Below are positions 8,128-16,804 of a DNA stretch of 64,000 nt, in pieces. The stretch is from NCBI GenBank assembly GCA_007693595.1, contig REDI01000050.1:248001-312000 (forward strand), read 5' to 3'. How positions within the stretch are numbered: the first letter of the stretch is position 1; every line of letters starts with the position of its first letter. The stretch is from Deltaproteobacteria bacterium (lineage in GTDB: Bacteria > Myxococcota_A > UBA796 > GCA-2862545). The translations under genes and the position numbers were made by a program. The notes beneath the pieces were generated by a model, which was not told where the DNA came from, searched no databases, and saw only the letters and a program-made list of their open reading frames with translations.

Positions 8128-9099
8128 CTAGAAAGACAGCGAGAGGTCGGCTGTGAGGGTGAGCTCACGGAGGCCCTGCTGCTCGGGGGCGATGGGGCTG
8201 AACCCGACCCAGACTCCGACGGGGAGCACGGTGCCGGCGCGCAGGCGGAGCCCCTCGGTGAGATCGACGCGGCCTAGGAGGGCGATGTCCCAAGGGGAGA
8301 GGTCCCAGTACGAGAAGGTGGTCTCGCCGAGCACGCCCACGCGATCCCCGAGCTGGTAGTCTAGGGCGAAGGCGAGCTCGAGATTGATGTGCCGGGCGAC
8401 GACCGGATGATAGGGGGCCGCGGTTCGAGCGCCGATCGCGCCCCGGCCCAGGGTGGTGATGTCGCCGAAGGCGCGGCGCGCGTGGACGACGACGCTCGCG
8501 CCGTAGCCCGGCCAGATCTCGCGCACATCGTGGGCCCAGGTATAGGCTCGGTCCCCGAGGTTTCCGTGCAGTTCGAGGCCGAGGGCGAGGAACCCTTCGC
8601 TGTCGTCACGCAGGGTGTACCAACCCGCGAGCTGCAGGTTGCCCAGCCCGACGTCGCGACTCCCGGGGACGCGGTAGCTCGCGAGCGGAAGCGTGAGCTG
8701 CACCCCGAAGCGCTCCGTGCCATAGCGGGCGGCGAAGGAGCCGACGCGGGTCCCCCCGTTGGAGCCGATGACGTTCATGTAGCCCACCTCGATCCCCGTT
8801 CCCGCGCCGTAGCTCGGGATCCGGATCCCCCGAACGACGTTGCCCCCGGCGTAGGGGGCCAAGGGCTCGGCGCCGTACCAGTCGGACTGTTCACCCCAGT
8901 CGACCAACTCGTCCGCGGGGGGCGGGTCTGCCGGTGGCGTGTCCGCGGGGGGCGGGTCTGCCGGTGGCGCGTCTGCGGGGGGCACGTCGGGGGAGGGCTC
9001 CTGAGCCGGAGGCTCGTCGTCGACGGGTAGGGTCGGCTCGTCGTCGGCGAGGGAGGGCAGCGGCAGCAGGCAGAGCAAGAAGGCGAGACGTCGGGTCAC
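8128..9099 (-). CDS. Outer-membrane beta-barrel-like protein with Pro/Ala/Asp repeat
   Basis: 323 residues. The signal peptide (residues 1-18, cleaved after LPSLA) is followed by an acidic Pro-rich stretch (20-65) built of PPAD/DPPPAD units, then about 250 residues of alternating strands (for example RFGVQLTLPLASYRVP, VGVLGETTFSYWDLSPWDIALLGRVDLTEGLRL) ending in LTADLSLSF with a terminal Phe, the usual end of an outer-membrane barrel. It resembles transporter-like barrels but the family is not recognised. Its start overlaps the preceding lipoprotein stop by four bases. Confidence 0.7.
   Translation of the reverse strand: MTRRLAFLLCLLPLPSLADDEPTLPVDDEPPAQEPSPDVPPADAPPADPPPADTPPADPPPADELVDWGEQSDWYGAEPLAPYAGGNVVRGIRIPSYGAGTGIEVGYMNVIGSNGGTRVGSFAARYGTERFGVQLTLPLASYRVPGSRDVGLGNLQLAGWYTLRDDSEGFLALGLELHGNLGDRAYTWAHDVREIWPGYGASVVVHARRAFGDITTLGRGAIGARTAAPYHPVVARHINLELAFALDYQLGDRVGVLGETTFSYWDLSPWDIALLGRVDLTEGLRLRAGTVLPVGVWVGFSPIAPEQQGLRELTLTADLSLSF
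8911..8985. repeat. 30-bp tandem repeat within the barrel protein gene
   Basis: Two adjacent 30-base units (8911-8940 and 8941-8970) differ at one base, followed by a partial third. They encode the Pro-Ala-Asp linker in multiples of ten codons, so copy number can vary without shifting the frame. Confidence 0.85.
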
Positions 9100-9860
9100 G
9101 GGGCCCCCTTGCGCAAAGAGAGCAGCTCGTCGAGCACCGAGGTGGTCCCGAGCGGAAAGGTCCAGGGGCCTCGGCCGCCCCAGCGAAGGTCGAGCTCATC
9201 GCCCTCGACGAGCTCGAAGGCGTCGCCGTCGACGTCGAAGAGCTCGATGCACACGACGTCGATCCCGGGATCTTCGACGGGGAACGTGAGTGTGCTCGAC
9301 CACTCCGACGCGGGAAGGAGCTTGGCGACCACTCTCGGGACGCGCTCGTCGTTCACCCGGAGGCGCCAGCGGCCGACGTCGTCGTCGTTGAGGGGACGAG
9401 AAAAGATCACGCACAGCTCCGAGGGGGTGGTTGCGCTGACGCCCAGGGCGTTCACTTCGTGTGTGGTCGAGAAGTGGGTATCACCACGCAACTCGCGGGG
9501 AAGACCGAGGCTTGGGCCGTGGGGTACGCCGTCGGCGACGTCGACGGTGAAGCGGTAGGTTCGGCCCGACTCGAAGGCGCTGTTGGGGTGGAAGCGAAGA
9601 AAGTGCGTGGAGGGTTCGACCCAGCCCGCCAGCTCCTCGCCGGTCTCGACGTCGGTCACCCGGAGGGTCTGATCGACGGGGTAGTCGACGGGCAGATCGA
9701 GGGCCTCGGCGTAGACGGTCAGCGGCGCGCCCACAGGCCAGGCGGTCTGGCCGTCGAGGGGCGAGAGGAAGCGCTCGAGATCGTGGGCCTGGTCTTCGAC
9801 GAGGCAAGCGGGCGCACCGAGCAGGAACGCCCCTGCGGCGATGAGAATCGGCGTTCGCAT
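9096..9860 (-). CDS. Lipoprotein with bacterial Ig-like domains
   Basis: 254 residues. Lipobox-like GAPAC at residues 15-19. The N-terminal part shows the SbsA-type Ig-like pattern: SPLDGQTAWPVGAPLTVYA, LRVTDVETGEELAGW and FHPNSAFESGRTYRFTVD. The second half (VNALGVSATTPSELCVIFSRPL) starts like a further Ig-like strand set. Such domains are structural stalks in surface proteins. It is translationally coupled (ATGA-type overlap, 9096-9099) to the barrel protein, which suggests that the two act together at the outer membrane. Confidence 0.7.
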   Translation of the reverse strand: MRTPILIAAGAFLLGAPACLVEDQAHDLERFLSPLDGQTAWPVGAPLTVYAEALDLPVDYPVDQTLRVTDVETGEELAGWVEPSTHFLRFHPNSAFESGRTYRFTVDVADGVPHGPSLGLPRELRGDTHFSTTHEVNALGVSATTPSELCVIFSRPLNDDDVGRWRLRVNDERVPRVVAKLLPASEWSSTLTFPVEDPGIDVVCIELFDVDGDAFELVEGDELDLRWGGRGPWTFPLGTTSVLDELLSLRKGAP

Positions 9861-9916
9861 GGTCCAGACCTCCTAGGCGCGCGGGAGCTTAGCACGGTAG
9901 AGGGGGAGGGAGCGAC

Positions 9917-11122
9917 TCATTGGCGGATCCTTCGGCCGGAGCGAGAGTCCGATGCTGTGATAGTCGACGTTCCTCCCGCGGTCAAGGTCCTCCGCTCCCC
10001 GGTGAGTCGCGTGATGGAGACCGCGACGTCGGCACCGGCGACCCTCCCTTCCTGCCCCCCGGGAAGGGTGGTGGTGACCGCCCGCTCGACCGCATGCAAG
10101 ATTCGTCCTTCGGCGAGAGCCGCGAGGGGATCGACCAGGCGTGCTCCCTTGGAGCGATCAACCTCGCGCGCCTCGACGGCCTCCATCGAGAACCCGCGCC
10201 GAGACGGGGTGAAGGTGCCATCGACCGCGATGTCGCGCCACCAACCGCGACCCACGGGTCGCCACAGCCGGACTCCCAGATCGAAGGTTCCGTCACGAAG
10301 GACCAAGCCGGTGGGTTCGACCACGACCCCATGGGCCACAGGGCCCCGCTCGAAGGCCTGGACCCTGGCGACGTGGAGCAAGGCAGGCTCGGAGAGCGCG
10401 AGAGACCACGACTCTCCGTCTTGTCGGGCCGGGGGTTCGACGTGCTCGGTCATGGGGGCCTGGGTGAGCAGCTCGATCACCAAGGCTCCTGGCTCAGGGC
10501 GCACCCGTGCCGCGCGGAGGGGGAGGTCGCTGGCCTGAAAGGTGGTGAGCACGATCGGCTGGATCCGGTCGAACACCTGGTTGCGAGCCCACTCGTCGAT
10601 GGCGCTCTCGGCGATGGTGCGCACGGTGCGAAAGGTGCGCCCAGAGACTTCGAGCGCGACATGGTTCACGTCGCGCGGCAGGAAGGTGACGATCCAGTCC
10701 TCGTCTCGGCGCTCAGCACCGAGCAGGGCGTCGAAGCCCAGCTCGCCAGCCATGGGCAGGCTGCCGGAGTTTGGGCCGATCTGCCACTGAAGCTCCCCGG
10801 ACAGCGTGGTCTTGAAGGCGAGGCAGGCGACGCAGCGGTCGGTGGTCGAGAGCTCGAGGGTCTGGATGGCGAGCTTGGGCCGAATGAAGTTCCTCCCAGA
10901 GCCGAGCTCGTACTTGTGCTCGAAGCTTCCGGAGCGTTCCAAGGCGTCCTCGATCACGGGTGCCAGCAGCTCCTCGCTCAGGGTCAACACGGCGTCGGGG
11001 CTCCAGCGAGCGGGAACCTGGAGCGCCGGTGACAAGGCCGCATCGCGTGCCGCCTGGAACTCGGGCACGATGCTCTTGGCGCACCCACCGAGCACCAGCA
11101 GGATCGGTAGGGCACGCTTCAT
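9917..11122 (-). CDS. Unknown 401-residue lipoprotein
   Basis: The product is exported and lipidated (lipobox LVLGGC, Cys14) but belongs to no family I recognise. The N-terminal 60 residues are helical, then come long beta-rich stretches (RNFIRPKLAIQTLELS, TTLSGELQWQIG, RPEPGALVIELLTQAP) and a helical C-terminus. A Cys pair (DRCVACL) sits near residue 97. Its ATG overlaps the stop of the upstream repeat-protein gene by four bases. Position in the run of envelope genes suggests an outer-membrane assembly or surface role. Confidence 0.65.
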   Translation of the reverse strand: MKRALPILLVLGGCAKSIVPEFQAARDAALSPALQVPARWSPDAVLTLSEELLAPVIEDALERSGSFEHKYELGSGRNFIRPKLAIQTLELSTTDRCVACLAFKTTLSGELQWQIGPNSGSLPMAGELGFDALLGAERRDEDWIVTFLPRDVNHVALEVSGRTFRTVRTIAESAIDEWARNQVFDRIQPIVLTTFQASDLPLRAARVRPEPGALVIELLTQAPMTEHVEPPARQDGESWSLALSEPALLHVARVQAFERGPVAHGVVVEPTGLVLRDGTFDLGVRLWRPVGRGWWRDIAVDGTFTPSRRGFSMEAVEAREVDRSKGARLVDPLAALAEGRILHAVERAVTTTLPGGQEGRVAGADVAVSITRLTGERRTLTAGGTSTITASDSRSGRRIRQ

Positions 11123-12387
11123 GAGGAGGAGGGGTCCAAGGCTGCGAGGCGTTCGGTCGCGAGGTTCGTGCCCCAGGCCTTTCGGCCGGTCTTATCGAGG
11201 TAGGAGCGATACCCTTCGATGGCAGCCTGGGAGTGTCCCAGCAGATCGTCGGCTCGGGCGAGCCAGAGCACGTCCTCGCTTCGGGGGCGCTTGGCCTGGG
11301 CGGCGGCGCTGAGCAGCTCATGGGCTTGAACGAGGTCGCCCGAGAGCAGCGAGGCCAGGGGCATGGCCCGTTTGGCGGCCGTTCCCTCGGCCTGCCCGAG
11401 GAGCTGGGGGAGGATGGCCCAGACGGGGTCTGGCCGCTCGTTAAAGGAGCCCGCACGTTCGCGCATGAACTCGATGAGCTCGCTGGGGAGGGCAGCATGA
11501 AACCAGGTGCGGCCCTGGATCTGGAGGGCGGGCTGGGCCTCGGGGTAGCCCAGCCGTGGCGCGCGCACCCAGCGGGCGTCGGCGAGGAAGCCCGGACTCA
11601 TGACGCGCCCGTCGTGAAGCGTGAAGGGCTCGCTGGCGCCGAAGTCGAGGGCAGCTCGCTCCCGGTGGATGACCAGCACGCTCGGCTCTGGGTCGGCCGC
11701 GCCGGGCTCGAGCACGTCGCGACCGTCGCTCAGCCAGAGACCTTCCCAGGTGGAGAGCTGGTGGCGCGCACGCAGCCGGGCGAGGGCGGCGGCTTGGAGC
11801 TCGGCCTCGGTGGCGGTGGTGCAGGGCGCGTCGGACACCGTGTCGATGAGGTCGAGGAGGCCGAGATCGCCGATGATGTTGAAGACCTCGCTGTGGCTGT
11901 CAGGGGGGAGGCGCTTGTCCTGGACCCAGGAGGCGAGAGCGCTCTGGAGGGGCGCGAGGTCGAGATCGGTGTGGGAGAGGGCCATGCGACGCACCGCGAC
12001 CGTCGCCCCGAGCCGCACGGTGTTGCGCGGGTCTCGCAGCAGTCTTCCGAGCCGCTCGATGACGGCGCGGTCGGGAAAGGCGGAGAGGACCATGAGCACG
12101 TTGGGGTTGATCGAGGGGTCCAGCCGCTTGACGGTCTGGATGAGAGCTTGCCTTTGGGAGGAGGTCGGGGCGGGACGGGCTCGACCCGTGCGGTAGCGGT
12201 GCACGATGTCGGCGGCTGCGGCTCCGGTGGTGAGCCTCAGCCCTGTGCTTCGGGCGGTCGAGGCGATCTTGAGGAGGATCGGGAGGTCGTCCCAGGTGCC
12301 CATCAGCGCGAGGTCGCGTGCGCCCGCGGCCTGGGTGGGAAGATCCTTGGCCTCGAGCGCCGCTCGGGGATCGGGGGTCTCGGTCAT
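11119..12387 (-). CDS. HEAT-like repeat protein of unknown function
   Basis: 422 residues from an ATG with GGAGG upstream. There is no signal peptide. Residues 1-160 are paired helices of HEAT/ARM type (DLALMGTWDDLPILLKIAS, IERLGRLLRDPRNTVRLGATVAVRRMAL). A central beta-rich part (230-310) follows, then a C-terminal TPR-like tail (LARADDLLGHSQAAIEGYRSYLDKTG). It probably works as a protein-binding scaffold. It is first in a minus-strand run of four coupled or closely spaced genes, and it faces valS across a 113-base divergent promoter region. Confidence 0.65.
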   Translation of the reverse strand: MTETPDPRAALEAKDLPTQAAGARDLALMGTWDDLPILLKIASTARSTGLRLTTGAAAADIVHRYRTGRARPAPTSSQRQALIQTVKRLDPSINPNVLMVLSAFPDRAVIERLGRLLRDPRNTVRLGATVAVRRMALSHTDLDLAPLQSALASWVQDKRLPPDSHSEVFNIIGDLGLLDLIDTVSDAPCTTATEAELQAAALARLRARHQLSTWEGLWLSDGRDVLEPGAADPEPSVLVIHRERAALDFGASEPFTLHDGRVMSPGFLADARWVRAPRLGYPEAQPALQIQGRTWFHAALPSELIEFMRERAGSFNERPDPVWAILPQLLGQAEGTAAKRAMPLASLLSGDLVQAHELLSAAAQAKRPRSEDVLWLARADDLLGHSQAAIEGYRSYLDKTGRKAWGTNLATERLAALDPSSS

Positions 12388-12500
12388 CGCTCCTCCGCAT
12401 CTTCCCTTGACCGGGTCAGCGGAAGGATGCAACGCCAGTAGCGCGTCGGGCTGGCATGGCGCGGGTAGGACGTTACGAGCCGCGGTCTGTTGGAGGAGCG

Positions 12501-15131
12501 ATGAGCGCCCGAGAGCTTCCGAGCGAGTACGACCCCCACGCGGCCGCAGAGCGTTGGTCCAAGGCCTGGGAAGAGGCAGAGCTGTTCACGCCGTCTCCCG
12601 CCGACGAGGGGGAGCCGTTCAGCATCGTGATCCCCCCGCCCAATGTTACGGGCGCTCTGCACATGGGCCACGCCCTGAATAATACCCTGCAAGACGTCCT
12701 CGTCCGCTACAAGCGCATGGCGGGCTTCAACGCCTTGTGGATCCCGGGCATGGACCACGCGGGCATCGCGACGCAGAAGGTGGTGCGCGATCGACTGGCG
12801 GCGCGCGGCGTCGACTGGCGCGCGCTGGGCCGCGAGGGCTTCGTCGACGAGGTCTGGTTATGGAAGTCCGAATCGGGCGGCATGATCAGCAAGCAGCTTC
12901 GGCGACTTGGGGTCTCGTGCGACTGGTCTCGCGAGCGCTTCACCCTCGACGAGGGCTTGCAGGCCGCGGTGATCGAGCACTTCGTGCGCCTGTACGAGCA
13001 GGGCCTAGTCTACCGCGCCGAGCGGCTCATCAACTGGGACCCCGTCGACGGCACCGCCCTTTCAGATCTCGAGGTCGACAGCGTGGAGCGACAGGGCGAG
13101 CTGTTCAGCTTCGCCTACCCCCTCGTCGAGGGCGACGGCGAGATCGTCGTCGCCACCACCCGCCCCGAGACCATGCTCGGCGACACCGCTGTCGCCGTCC
13201 ACCCCGACGACGAGCGGTATCGGCACCTGATCGGCCAGAAGGTGCGCCACCCCTTCGTCGATCGCGAGATCCCGATCCTCGCCGATCCGATCCTGGTCGA
13301 CCCGGCCTTCGGCACCGGCTGCGTCAAGATCACGCCGGCCCACGACTTCAACGACTTCGAGGTCGGCCAGCGGCACGACCTCCCCATGATCAACATCCTC
13401 GAGCGCGACGGCCGGCTCAACGAGCAGGGGGGGCCCTTCGCAGGGCTCGACCGCTTCGAGGCGCGTGAGCAGGTCAAAGCTCGGCTGGCCGAGCTCGGTC
13501 TGGCCCGAGGAGTCAAGGAACATCCCCTCAAGCTGCCCATCGCCCAGCGCTCAGGCGCGGTGGTTGAGCCCATGCTCTCGACCCAGTGGTTCGTCTCGAT
13601 GAGACCCCTCGCCGGCCCGGCGCTCGCGGCGGTCGAGCACGGCTTCACCAACTTCGTGCCCAAGCAGTGGGAGAACACCTATTTCGCCTGGCTGCGCGAC
13701 ATTCGCGACTGGTGCATCAGCCGTCAGCTCTGGTGGGGGCACCGGATCCCCGCCTGGTACGATGAACAAGGCAAGGTCTACGTGGCGCGCACCTTCGAGC
13801 AAGCCTGCGAGCAGGCGGGGCACGACCGCCTCACCCAAGACGAAGACGTCCTCGACACCTGGTTCTCCTCGGCGCTGTGGCCCTTCAGCACCATGGGCTG
13901 GCCCGAGCGCACCGAGGATCTGGAGCGCTGGTATCCAACGAGCGTGTTGATCACGGGCTTCGACATCATCTTCTTCTGGGTCGCCCGGATGATGTTCGCG
14001 GGACTACACTTCACCGGATCCGTGCCCTTCTCCGACGTCTACATCCACGCCCTCGTGCGCGACGAGAAGGGTGACAAGATGAGCAAGTCCAAGGGCAACG
14101 TCGTCGACCCGCTCGTCGCGGTCGACCGCTCCGGCGCCGACGCCTTTCGCTTCACCATGGTCGCGCTCGCCGCTCAGGGGCGCGACATCCTCTGGAACGA
14201 GCAGCGGGTCGAGGTCTCGGGGCGCTTCATTCACAAGATGTGGCAAGCGCTGCGCTTCTGCTTCTTGACCGGCGAAGGCTATGACCCGAGCGCGCCGGTC
14301 GAGCTTGGCCCTTATGAACACTGGATCGCCGCCCGGACCGGCGCGGCGGTGGGGCGGGTGCGCGAAGCCCTCGACGGCTATCGTTTCAACGAAGCCGCCA
14401 GCGAGATCCACGCCTTTGTCTGGGGCGAGTTCTGCGATTGGTACCTCGAACTCTCCAAGACGACCCTGTACGACGATCAGGCGAGCGAGGCGCGCAAGAA
14501 CGGCACTCGTCACACGCTGTTTCTGACCATGGGGGCGATCGCGCGGCTGGTCCACCCGATCATGCCCTTCCTCAGTGAAGAGATCTGGAGCCTCCTCCCA
14601 GGGACGCAAGGCCTGGTCGCTGCGGCCGCCTACCCCGAGGTGACCGATTATCCCGTCGATCAGGCCGCCCTCGAGGCCGTCGCGGAGCTCCAGGCCATCA
14701 TCACCGAGGTCCGCCGGATCCGGGGCGAGATGCAGATCGCGCGCAAGGTGCCCCTCACGGTCTTGGTCGACGATCGGGGCATGGTCGAGCGCTTGGCGCC
14801 CCACGCCGATGGGCTCGCCCACCTCGTCAACGCCACGGTCGAGCTCATGCAGGGGCGGCCCACCGCGGTCGCGACGGCGGTCGCCGGAGGGGTCGAGCTG
14901 GCCATCCCCCTCGAAGGGGTGATCGATCTCGACGAGGAGCGGCAGCGTCTCGACAAGGAGCTCGCCAAGGTCGATAAGGACGTCGCCGATCTGCAGAAGC
15001 GCCTGGCGAACAAGGGCTTTACCGACAGAGCCCCCGCCGACGTCGTCCAGGGCTTCCGCGACAAGCTCGACGCGGCCGTGGGCCGACAGCAAGCGCTCCG
15101 AGCCAGTCGCGAACGCCTCGGGGGTGCTTAG
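12501..15131 (+). CDS. valS: Valyl-tRNA synthetase
   Basis: 876 residues, the usual size. It attaches valine to tRNA-Val. It shows the class I HIGH motif within PPPNVTGALHMGHALN (near residue 50), the CP1 editing domain (TTRPETMLGDTAVAVHP), the KMSKS motif in DKMSKSKGNVVDP, an anticodon-binding domain and the C-terminal coiled coil (DEERQRLDKELAKVDKDV). The chosen ATG has GGAGGA eight bases upstream; an earlier in-frame ATG lacks one. The last base of the stop is the first base of the nadC GTG, so the two are co-transcribed. Confidence 0.98.
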   Translation: MSARELPSEYDPHAAAERWSKAWEEAELFTPSPADEGEPFSIVIPPPNVTGALHMGHALNNTLQDVLVRYKRMAGFNALWIPGMDHAGIATQKVVRDRLAARGVDWRALGREGFVDEVWLWKSESGGMISKQLRRLGVSCDWSRERFTLDEGLQAAVIEHFVRLYEQGLVYRAERLINWDPVDGTALSDLEVDSVERQGELFSFAYPLVEGDGEIVVATTRPETMLGDTAVAVHPDDERYRHLIGQKVRHPFVDREIPILADPILVDPAFGTGCVKITPAHDFNDFEVGQRHDLPMINILERDGRLNEQGGPFAGLDRFEAREQVKARLAELGLARGVKEHPLKLPIAQRSGAVVEPMLSTQWFVSMRPLAGPALAAVEHGFTNFVPKQWENTYFAWLRDIRDWCISRQLWWGHRIPAWYDEQGKVYVARTFEQACEQAGHDRLTQDEDVLDTWFSSALWPFSTMGWPERTEDLERWYPTSVLITGFDIIFFWVARMMFAGLHFTGSVPFSDVYIHALVRDEKGDKMSKSKGNVVDPLVAVDRSGADAFRFTMVALAAQGRDILWNEQRVEVSGRFIHKMWQALRFCFLTGEGYDPSAPVELGPYEHWIAARTGAAVGRVREALDGYRFNEAASEIHAFVWGEFCDWYLELSKTTLYDDQASEARKNGTRHTLFLTMGAIARLVHPIMPFLSEEIWSLLPGTQGLVAAAAYPEVTDYPVDQAALEAVAELQAIITEVRRIRGEMQIARKVPLTVLVDDRGMVERLAPHADGLAHLVNATVELMQGRPTAVATAVAGGVELAIPLEGVIDLDEERQRLDKELAKVDKDVADLQKRLANKGFTDRAPADVVQGFRDKLDAAVGRQQALRASRERLGGA

Positions 15132-15988
15132 TGCAGCTGCCTGAGCTGGTCGCCCTCGCGCTCGCCGAGGATCTTGGTCCGGGCGACCTCACGACCAAAG
15201 CCTGCGTTGATCCGAAGCTCCGTGGGCTGGGGACCATCGTCGCCAAGCAGGATCTCGTCGTCTCGGGACTCCCCGCTGTACGCGAGGTCTTCGCGCAGGT
15301 CGCCGACCGTCGCGGGGCGAGCGCCTCGGTGAAGCACCACGTCGCCCAGGGGGACCGGATCCTGCGCGGAACCCTTCTAACCGAGATCGAGGCTCCCTTG
15401 GCCGTCCTGCTCGAAGGCGAGCGCCTCGCGCTCAACCTGCTCATGAAGCTGTCGGGGATCGCCACGCATACCCGCGCCTACGTCGAGGCCGCCAGGGCCA
15501 AGGTCACGGTGGTCGACACCCGCAAGACCACCCCGCTGCTCCGCGCCCTCGAGAAGGCGGCAGTTCGACATGGGGGTGCCAAGAACCATCGTTTCGCCCT
15601 CTATGACGGGGTGATGATCAAAGACAACCACATCGCTGCGGTGGGGAGCATCCAGCGTGCGGTCGAGCGAACTCGGGCCTCGGTGCACCACCTCGTCAAG
15701 ATCGAGGTCGAGGTCACGAGCTTCGACGAGCTCGACGAGGCCCTGAGCGCGGGTGCGGATGTCGTCTTGCTCGACAACATGAGCGAGGAGCAGCTCGGTC
15801 TGGCGGTCCGTCGTGCCCGGGCTCAGCGACCCGAGGTCTTGATCGAGGCCTCCGGCAATATGGACCCCGACCGCATCGCTTCGATCCGGGACCTGGGGCT
15901 GGACATGGTCAGCGCTGGCGGCTTGATCCACCAGGCACGCTGGGTGGATCTCTCGATGAAGCTCCTCGCCTTGCCCGAGCGAGCGTGA
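15131..15988 (+). CDS. nadC: Nicotinate-nucleotide pyrophosphorylase (carboxylating)
   Basis: 285 residues. It converts quinolinate and PRPP to nicotinate mononucleotide in NAD synthesis. Typical segments are EDLGPGDLTTKA, LTEIEAPLAVLLEGERLALN, the PRPP/quinolinate site DTRKTTPLLRALEKAAVRHGG, KDNHI and a C-terminal barrel ending in DMVSAGGLIHQ. It uses a GTG start that shares one base with the valS stop. Its own stop overlaps the birA start. nadA and nadB are not in the window. Confidence 0.96.
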   Translation: MQLPELVALALAEDLGPGDLTTKACVDPKLRGLGTIVAKQDLVVSGLPAVREVFAQVADRRGASASVKHHVAQGDRILRGTLLTEIEAPLAVLLEGERLALNLLMKLSGIATHTRAYVEAARAKVTVVDTRKTTPLLRALEKAAVRHGGAKNHRFALYDGVMIKDNHIAAVGSIQRAVERTRASVHHLVKIEVEVTSFDELDEALSAGADVVLLDNMSEEQLGLAVRRARAQRPEVLIEASGNMDPDRIASIRDLGLDMVSAGGLIHQARWVDLSMKLLALPERA

Positions 15989-16725
15989 GCGCCTCCGCCT
16001 TTCGTCACGCCTTCGCGGAGCGGGGGCTGCTCGCGCCGCGGGTCGAGGCCGAGGTCGACTCGACCAACCGCGTGGCGCGCGAGCTGGCGAGCCAGGGAGC
16101 TTCCCACGGTCAGGCGGTGATCGCGCTGCGTCAGACGGCCGGTCGAGGCAGGCTAGGGCGCAGCTGGCTCTCCTCGGAGCGAGGATCCCTCTGTCTCTCG
16201 ATCGTGCTTCGACCAAACCTTTCGCCCGCTCGGCTCGGCACGGTCGCGCTCGCCGCGGGGGTCGCGCTCGCCGAGGCTTGTGGCCCTCCGGCCCGCCTGA
16301 AGTGGCCCAATGATCTGGTGGCCCCCGATCGCCGCAAGATCGCAGGGATCCTTGCCGAAGCGGAGCTTGGTGCCGGCCGGGTCCGCTTCCTCCTGTTGGG
16401 GATCGGGATCAACGTAGCCGACGCTCCTGATCGGCTTCCAGCCACCCACTTGGGGGCCCTGCGCCCCCCTCCCGAGCCCGCTGTCCTCGCCGCTGCGCTC
16501 ACCGAGGGATTGCTTCGGTGGGCCGCGCAGGCTGAGCGGGACCCGGATCCGGTCCGTGACGCTTGGCTCCGCCACGACGCGACCTTGGGACAGCGGGTAC
16601 GGGTGGGGGAGCGGGTCGGTCTTGCGACCGGGCTGCGCGCCGACGGGGGCCTGGAGCTCACCGACGACTTGGGCCAGGTGTCTGTCGTCCACGCCGGGGA
16701 TGTCGAGCTGGTCGCCCCGCTGTGA
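15985..16725 (+). CDS. birA: Biotin-[acetyl-CoA-carboxylase] ligase, monofunctional
   Basis: 246 residues. It adenylates biotin and transfers it to the Lys of biotin carrier domains. Visible are the substrate loop QTAGRGRLGRSWLS (the GRGRxGR loop), LKWPNDLV, KIAGILAEA and GIGINV, then a small C-terminal SH3-like domain (GQRVRVGERVGLATGLRADGGLELT). There is no N-terminal winged helix, so it is a class I ligase and not a repressor. GTG start overlapping the nadC stop (GTGA). Its likely substrates are the carriers encoded at 1232 and 21563. Confidence 0.95.
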   Translation: MSASAFRHAFAERGLLAPRVEAEVDSTNRVARELASQGASHGQAVIALRQTAGRGRLGRSWLSSERGSLCLSIVLRPNLSPARLGTVALAAGVALAEACGPPARLKWPNDLVAPDRRKIAGILAEAELGAGRVRFLLLGIGINVADAPDRLPATHLGALRPPPEPAVLAAALTEGLLRWAAQAERDPDPVRDAWLRHDATLGQRVRVGERVGLATGLRADGGLELTDDLGQVSVVHAGDVELVAPL

Positions 16726-16804
16726 GCGCCGTCTCGGGGTGTCGCGCTGGCTGCGGCCGCCCGGCGGTTGTGATACCCCGGCTGAGTCTTCGGAGGACCC
16801 TCGC

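Noticed and set aside
8911-8985. Possible CRISPR from 30-bp repeats
   Set aside because: The units are directly adjacent with no spacers, in frame, and encode a Pro/Ala/Asp linker. No cas genes are present.
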